The translations under genes and the position numbers were made by a program. This document shows, in pieces, positions 53,101-62,100 of a stretch of DNA of 64,000 nt. Under the pieces are notes generated by a model. It searched no databases and had not been told where the DNA came from. It was given only the letters and a program-made list of their open reading frames with translations. The stretch's first letter is position 1; every line of letters begins with the position of its first letter. Origin of the DNA: CAYSDH01 sp964429805 (GTDB taxonomy: Bacteria; Bacteroidota; Bacteroidia; Flavobacteriales_D; JABDKJ01); the NCBI GenBank assembly GCA_964429805.1, contig CAYSDH010000007.1, positions 28,637 to 92,636 on the forward strand, given 5' to 3'.

Positions 53101-56100
53101 TACAGGCATTCTGATCTCTAATTTCTACCGAATAAACACCCGCTAAGAGACTGTTTGCATCTTGCGTGTCATCAAAGTCGCCTGAGCCATCTGTGCTCCA
53201 GTCATAAGTATAGTTTGGTGTTCCGCCTGTCACGTCAATGTCAATTACTCCTGTTGACTCTCCAAAACAGTCCACATCAGAAGTACTAATCACACCAGCT
53301 ACTAGAGCTGCCCCTGGTTGAGTGACGTCTATTGTCATACTGACCTCAGCTCCATTGGCATCGCGCAAGGTAACTGGATATGAACCAGCCGAAAGATTGT
53401 TCCAATTAGTTGAATTGGTGTAAGGAACGAAGGCTCCGTCATTACCCCAGTCTACTGTATATGGAGCGACTCCACCTGATACGTCAAGGGCTATAAATCC
53501 ATTCGCGTCTCCGAAACATAGTAGAGATGTATTGCTCGTGCCGTCTTGGCTAACTGTTAATTCTGTAGGCTCGTTAATAGTTACCTCGGCTGATTTAACA
53601 CATACTAACTGATCAGTTACAGTAACTGTATAGATTCCCGCTTGACCAGTTATCGTAGCTTGGTCCGAACCGTTAGACCATAGATATGTATATGGTGCGA
53701 TTCCTCCTGAAACCACAACAGAAGCCTGGCCATCACTAGCTCCGTAGACAGATACAGATAAAGAATCTTTAGTCAAGACTAAGGGGTCTGATTCAGCAAT
53801 ATCTATTGATGCCTGAAGCACACAGAGGTTCGCATCTGTGATGTTGACTTGATATGCGCCAGCGGTGAGTCCACCTAAGTCTTCATCAGTAGTGGCGTTT
53901 GCTCCTAGATCTGCTGCGCTCCACATGTACTCATACGGGGCTTCTCCTCCAGTTAAGGTGATGTCTATGGCGCCAGTGGCCTCCCCGTTACAATCAACAT
54001 GAGTTGTGTTATCAGAATACGCTAGTGGTTGCGGTTGAGTGATAACAAGTGTAGTATCATAAGTACATGAATTGCCGTCCTGAATAGACACGGTATAGTT
54101 TCCAGCACTGAGGTTAGTCAAGTCTTGAGTGTCTGTATAGACTCCAAGGCCATTATTACTCCAATCATAGCTGTAAGGCTCGGTGCCGCCAGCTGGGTTA
54201 ATGTCAATTGACCCAGTGCTTGCTCCATTACAATCCACGTCTGTCACTGACGCGGCAAATATTACTGCTGCTGGCTCAGTGATAGTCACAGTAGTATCAT
54301 AGAGGCAAGAGTTACTATCGGAAATTTGAAGATTATAGTTTCCTGCCGCTAATCCTGAAATGTCTTCGGTGATATATGCCGTGCTTGTTACGGTGTTCAT
54401 CCACAAAAAGTCATAATCACCCGTGCCACCGGTTGGTGATATGTCAACAGCTCCTGTGCTTGCTCCATTACAATCCGCGTCTGTGAGTGTGGCATTAAAG
54501 ATGACTGAGTTAGGTTCAACGATGACAACAGTCAACGTTTTAGTAGCCAGGTTTGCATCTTGAACTACAAGTGTATATGTCCCAGCAGTTAGTCCACTTC
54601 TAACTTGATTGTCATCTAAATCTCCAGTTCCGTCATCACTCCAGTCAAATTGATATGGACTTACTCCGCCTGTTACTGTTATGTCAATAGAGCCATCATT
54701 ATAACTGATACAACTTGCATCGACATGAGTCTCGGTGATGACAATCTCGTCTGGCTCTGTCACCACAGCAGAGTCTAATCTTGAGCATCCGAGTGCGTCA
54801 GTTATGGTGACGAAATATGTTCCTGAACTGATATTAAAAATAGTGTCGTTTACTGATGAGGTAGACCATGAGAAGGTGTGCGGTCCTACCCCTCCGCTTG
54901 CTTCTACATCAGCTTGGCCATCTGCCCCACCATTAAATGAAGGGCTAGTATATGATGTGGTCGTTTGAAGTGCTGTATTCTCATTGACCACAACTGTTGT
55001 GTCATATGTGCATGATGCAGCGTCAGTGGCTGTGAGGGTATACGTTCCTGCTGCTAAACTGATCAAGTTCTGATCACTGTATGTGTCACCAGTTGTTGAG
55101 TTAGTCCAAGCAAAGCTCAATGTTCCGGTACCGCCCACAGGGTTTATTTCTATTGCTCCAGTACTCGCCCCATGACAATCTACATCTGTCACAGTTGCAG
55201 CAAATATTACTGCGTCTGGCTCAGTGATAGTCACAAGGGTGTCATTAATACACGAGTTGGCATCTGTGATTTGAAGTGTATAGCTTCCTGCTTCTAATCC
55301 TGAAATGTCTTGTGTATCAAAAGTGCTCCCTGATGCTGTGTGTGTCCATAAAAACTCAAAAGGAACCATGCCACCTGTTGGCGATATGTTTATAGACCCT
55401 GTGTTAGAACCACTACATTCTACATCAGTCACATTTGCATTAAACAAAAGCTCTTGCTGCTCGGTGATGACAATCGTTGTGTCATAGAGACATGAGTTAT
55501 TATCGGTAGCAATCAGGGTATAGGTTCCTGCTGCCAATGCGCTAAGATCTTCTGAGTCATTAAAGTCTCCATTTCCATCAGTATCCCAATCAAAAAGGAA
55601 GGTTCCAGTGCCTCCGCTTGGGTTAATATCAATTGCTCCGGTTGACGATCCGTTACACGTCACATGTGTCACATCCGCATCAAAAATCACGGTTGCTGGT
55701 TCAGAGATAGTAACGTTTTCTTGCGCAACACACAGTCCGTCTGTTACGGTTAACCCATATATTCCTGGAGACAATCCTGAAATGTTTGAAGGGTTATCTG
55801 TTCCTGAAATATGGTCCCAGTCATATGTTACTGCGCCAATTTCTCCGGAAGTTGAAGCGTCAACAAACCCGTCAGCGGCACCATTACACGTGATTTGACC
55901 TGTGGTCTCTGAGATGCTTAAGTTGCCAATCTGAACGGTTACTCCAAGTAAAGTTGTGCTTTCACAACCACCCTCGGTGTTAGAGGCATAGTAGGTGTTT
56001 CCATCTACAAGGTTTTCACTACTCGATAGGCTCGCAGTACCCGCTGCGTCACTGTACCAGTTAATAAGCGCAGCACTGACACTTAAATCACTCACCCGAG

Positions 56101-59100
56101 GATTATCGCTTTGACAAAATGCTTGAGAAGCCATGCCTGTAGGTGGCGCAGGATCAATGATAGTAATGGTGATACTAGCTTGGTCAGTCGGACAAGTCAG
56201 CGGATTGTTCTCTACTGAATAAATGAACACGTAGTTACCTTGGGGATTTGACGATATGTCAAACTCTGTAGTCAGATGATCAAACCCGTTTGCTCCTGCT
56301 GGAGCTGTCCATATGCCGGAACTCTGGGCACTTGAATGCAAGTAATCAGACAATGTTATAACACCTTCACTTTTACACACATCAGCACTTTGGTCAGGCC
56401 CGGCATTATTTCCGTCAAGGAAGTTTATAGTCACAAAATCAGTCAATGGCGCGCATGCACCTGTCCCTGTAAATTCTACACTGAGTATTACAGAACCCGA
56501 AGCATACTCAGATGCTGTTGGGTAATAAGTAGTGTTAATATCAAATATATCATCAAAAGTTCCTGCTACTGAGGTCTGGTCCCACAATATACTTCCTGCC
56601 CCTGTATACGATGCTGCAGTTAATGCAACCGCTCCACCTGAGCACACATCAAAGTCTGCTCCCGCTGATAATGAGTTTGAAGAATTAGGAATAAGATTGA
56701 CGTTAAAAGAGCATGGTGATGAGTTACCCCTTCCATCATGCAGGGTTAGGGTCACTGTAAAGTCAGAGGTCATAATGGTTCCCATAGGTGGTTCTTGTGT
56801 GATAAACTCACTGCCTAAACCGCAATTATCTGACTGGTCTGAGGCCAAGGCACTATAGTTTGGCACTTCGAATTGGCATGAAGAATTAAGGTTTTCTGAT
56901 ATGTCGCCTGAGCAAGAGAACGTTGGTGGAGTATTGTCTTGGAGTGTTAGTTCAAAATCACAGCTGCTTGTGTTTCCATTTCCATCATCAACCATCAACG
57001 TTACTGTATGAGTGGTATTATGTCCAGTTATAGCAGTGCCCTGTGATGGTGTCTGAAAAACTGACGGGGCCTCTGAATCACAAAGGTCACTGAAAGTTAA
57101 CCCAAAGGCGAAGTCTTCCATGATGTACTGACAGTTCTCATCTAGTTCAACCGCAGAATCACTCGGGCAGTTTGTGATCGTAGGTGGTATGTTATCTTCT
57201 ACGGTGACATTAAACACGCACTGTACGCTATTCCCATTTTCATCAATGGCTGTAAGTGTCACAGGTACGATAGTGCCATGCTGATCATACAATGTGTTTA
57301 TACTTGGTGACTGAGTAATCAGCGGTGCTGATGTACAGTTGTCTGAGACCTCAAATAAGTTTGTGAAATCACCAAGGTAGTATTGGCACGAGTTATCAAG
57401 GTATACCACCGTATCTCCTTGACATGAAGTGCTCACTGGATCTGTCGTATCATTGACTGTGACAGAAATTGTGCATTGGGATTCGTTTTGAGAGTTGTCA
57501 TAGGCCCAAAATGGGAAGTTGTGTACGCCTACTGGAAGAGCAAGGTTAGAGACGCCCTCCATATTAGACACATAGTCAAACTCAATAAGCCCTTGGATGG
57601 TTTCTAATTCACTCAACACTTGCCATGTAGCAAGGTTACCGCTATGATTATTAAACGCTACCGCATTAACGGTGCTTCCAGATATAGGGTGTCCATTTGC
57701 ATTGTCCCAATTGCTGTAGCCCGATAAAGGGTCGCCATTTTGCCATACGAAGTTGCCTTCTGAGTCAATGTCGTTTAAGCCGATATAGGCTACTCTGCTC
57801 CCCAATTTATCTTGTACAAATTGGTTTTCAGTGGCGTCTTCAATTGTAACCAAATAGCCGCCCAGTGCACTTGCAGAATCCTTGAGCGCCTCCCGTGTAC
57901 CTGAGTAAGTAGTAGTGTAATACGAATGCCCATTAAATGCGCCCGCGTATGCCAGGCCGTGTATGTCTGACACACCATGCATACCGCACTGGTCAGTCGC
58001 TGAGGGTGACATTAAGTCAAATAAGGCCTCACAGTCTGCGTTGGCAGAAAGCGTAGTTGGTGCAAGGCAATTAGAAAACAAAGGAGGGGTTAGGTCAATC
58101 AGGGTCAGTGTGAATGTACATTCTGATGTGAGCCCTTCGTCATCAATGGCTGTTATTGTAATGGTATGGCTTCCCGCACCGCTGAGCGTAGTGCCTAGCG
58201 ATGGGTTTTGACTAAGTGTGAAAGTACCATCGTCTGTAACATCGACCATATCCATATAATCTTCCGTCAACTCATATTGACAGAACGTGTCAAGGTTTTC
58301 GGTTTGGTCTGGGGCACACACAGTGAAAATGGGTGGTCTGTCAGTACTTTCTATTGTACCATACGCACTGCCATCAGTAGTTGAAATGTTAGCACCCGTT
58401 GCACTCAGAATATCAATTTTATATTCCTCAATAGGCTCAATTTGACTATCATCTATGATAGGAACAGCTACCGTAGTCTCTGTGTCTCCAGCCGGTATGA
58501 CATAGCTCACACTTAAAAGTGGTTCAAAATCTTGAGGTGATAGAGCAGTAGCATCTGCTGTACTTATGGTAACGATTACATCTTCACCACTGGCTGGAGA
58601 GAGGCTTAAAGTGTGCTCTGCTGCGCTTCCTTCAAGGGTATACGCATCAGAAATTGAAACGACTGGCTTTTGATCTGAACTCGTTATTCGTGCGTAAGCA
58701 ATTCCTTCATCAATGATCACATATGAATCTGGTGAAGAAAAGTGCAGCTTCAAGTACTCATCTGCTTCATAGATTGAGTCATCTATGGTTGAGACAAATA
58801 CAGAGGCTTGAGTGTCACCAATGTTGAATGTGAGTAAGCCAGAAGTACCTATGTAATCTTCACCTTCAACAGCAGAGCTATCTGAAGTAAAATAAGAGAC
58901 GGACATCTCTTGACAGAGTGATTGCTCAATGGTGAACACGAACTCTATTAAATTACCCTCTTCAAATGTCACGTTACTGCATTGAAGGTTTACATCTCCT
59001 TGTTCTATTGTCACTATCTGACTGCATGACTGCATGTTTCCGCCAACGTCAGTTACGGTCCAGCCTACCACAGTAGAACCCAGAGGGTAATTACCTTGCG

Positions 59101-62100
59101 CATTGTCAGAAAAGGTGAAGTCATTTTCTAAGGTATAGTTCGCTGAGTTTTCGACAACAGTTGGGAGGCCGGGGTCAAGAAACTCTTCACACAACCCTGA
59201 TGAAAGACTTGCGGTAAAATCAGCGGGGCAAGTGATACTTGGTGGAGTGACATCTTGCATGACAATATTAATTTCGCAATAGTCTTCGTTACCAAATGTA
59301 TCAGTGGCAACAAAGCTACTGGTGTAGTTTCCAGCCGACAATTCTTCTGAATAATATGGGCCAGATAACCTTGTAATACTGAGTCCATATATATAGTCAA
59401 ACTCAACAACTGCCAGAGACATAGTAGAGTTATACCAAGAGTCCCATTCACCATCTGGAAAAGTAATGGCCGCACCATCTTCTCCACCTGGACTCAAGCC
59501 CCCATTGTCATGATTGCTGGGTTCTGAGTATGGTAGGTTAGTATTCCAATTGGTGTACGCACTCGCATCTCCATTAGCCCAGACCCAGTCACCTTCATTC
59601 TCATAGTCATTGAACCCTATAAATGCATTGCTGGGAAGGTGTTCTATTAGCCAATCATTCTCAGCCGCACTGCCAATGGTAGTTAAATAACCACCCTGAG
59701 CAATAGCCCAATCACGATGTTGTTCCCATGAGCCTGACGTCTGTCTTAGATAATATGAATGACCGTTACGAACGCCTAAAAAAGCATGCTGTGGAATATT
59801 TTGGGAACCTGTCTCATCACAATTGTCTGTAGCACTCGGGTATGGGAAAAGAGCTTCTGCAAGTCCAGTGTTCGCATCTACATCAAAGTACTGAGTTGAT
59901 GCGCAATCAATGACTGGCGCCATGTCATCTTCAATTGTTACTTCGAATGAGCAGGTGACAACATTTGTCAAGTCGCCATCAAAATATGCTTCATAAGTGT
60001 TGACGGTAGTGCCTAGTGGAAACGCTTCGTCTGAAGCAATTCCTTCGGTTTGATTTACCAAACATTCAAACTCGACAATAGACCTTCTTACGTTTATTCC
60101 TGATAGATCATCCCAGCCAGCATCATCACCATAATTTATGGTGACATAGTCTTGTGTACCAGAGAAATTGTCTGGCTGAAGCTGAGGTGTTTGAGACCAA
60201 TTGGTGTAGCTGCCATAAGGCTCTCCAGTCACCCATTCAAACATTCCTTCTGCGTTAGTATCATGGAGACCTATCCAGCCGTTTTCTATGGTAAGTGACA
60301 AGAGGAATTCTTCTTCTTCGGGGCTCGTTAAAGTTGCAAGATGACCACCCAAATTCTCTGCTTCTACCTTAGCTTCATTCCATGAATAACCCACATCTGA
60401 TATGAAGTATCTATGTCCTTGAAAATCTCCAAGTAAGGTGTAGTCTTGAAGCTCTTGGGGTGCGCATTGGTTGCCACAGACATCTTCTGCACGGACCACA
60501 TACGCGACATTTTCTTGACATCCGCCAGAGGTGTTTAGCATCTCTATATTACTTGGACAGTCAGTAAATGACACCGCGTCACAAGAAGTGGGGGTAAACA
60601 CTTGAAATGACCTGGAAGTAGTGTCTATACATGGTTGCTCGACAGCGTAGTCAAGTGTGACCAAACCGCTTTGTCCACTTGGGTCAAACAGGGTGTCATT
60701 AGCCACTCCAGGGCCAATCCACTTTCCTTTAGGTAAGCCTCCTCTGTATAATACTCTTAGTCCGTCTAGTTCAAAATCATTATTGCCACCTGGGTTTGAA
60801 AAGGCAATATATTTGAAGTCCATTGGAGCCGTAAACGGCTTTCTTGCTATGGCAACTGAATTGACTATTACAGGAGTTGACAGGGGAATAAAGTCTACTC
60901 CATCAATAGAACAGTAGATTCCAGGAGAAACGTCTCCTGCTGGAGAGCTAGAGGCAGTGCTTTTTCTTAAGAACAAGACTACCTGTTCGTTTGCCAACAC
61001 TCCATGAGGCAACTCAACGACCACAGAGTCTGCGCTTTCGTGGAACTCGCCATAGCTATTGTCATTCTCACCTAGTGTGTTGAGCTCAGTGCCATTCATT
61101 CCATTGCTATAAGCTAAGGCAGAACCCGAGATGTACTCTATTGGATCTAAAAAATTTTTCAAATTGATGATTCCCGCATCTTGCTGAATGGTGGTGCTTG
61201 GTGTCCACAGCGAAAGGTCTCGCTGACAGTCTTCGATTAAAAACACCTCTTGTGAAAGTGTTTTAGAACAACCTGGCCCGTATGACATGGTCACAAAATA
61301 CTCTGTGCTTACACTTGGTGTGGCTATTGGATTAGCAACGCTGGCTTGACTAAGAGATGCGGATGGTGACCACAAATAATTAGACGCACCTTGTGCACTA
61401 AGCTGAACACTTGTACCAGGAGCGATAGTCGTATCATTTCCAACAGCCAAATTGTGGGTATGTGTAGTAAATAATATTGAATCACTGGTTGTAGTGCAGC
61501 CCTGAGACTCTACAACTCTTCTGAAATACTTGTCCGAATTTATCGGGCCAGTGTTGTCTAAATCCTTTTCTGAAACCCCGATGTCTGTCCAGTTTAGTCC
61601 GTCATCTGACGAATACCAGCTGTAGTTGTATGGCTCGACTCCACCGTTGGGGTCTTGTCCTGTGACGCTACCCTCTTCTCCTTCGCACACCGTGTCAGAA
61701 TCTGTGTAGACTAAATTTTCCATAATCTCACCGACCAAGGTGATTGTGATGGGGTCACTATAGACTGGTGGCGCAGAAGCACATGAGGTGGCTGAGGCCA
61801 AGGCAGAAATTTTTACTCTGTATTGCTCTGTTTGATTGCTAAACTCTATAAGCGTGTCACTATGCACTCCGAGATTAAGCCAGCTTGATGAGGCTGCGTC
61901 CCATCTTTGCCAGTCTATCTCACCAAAATATGTGTCGATAATGAGGGTGTCTGGAAAACCGTCACAAAAGCTATTTCTTATCGCTCTCACTGAACCTACT
62001 ATGGGGTTGCAGTTTAGTCGAGCAATGAAAATATCGTCTTCTGGGTCTATTGCTGTTGGCAGAGCGTGTATACCAAAAGAAAGGTCTCCACTGTACTCTC

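Noticed and set aside
53060..55945. CRISPR-like or non-coding tandem repeat
   Set aside because: The repetition is at protein level with unit length about 240 bp, open reading throughout and SprB-domain sequence; there are no short direct repeats with unique spacers.
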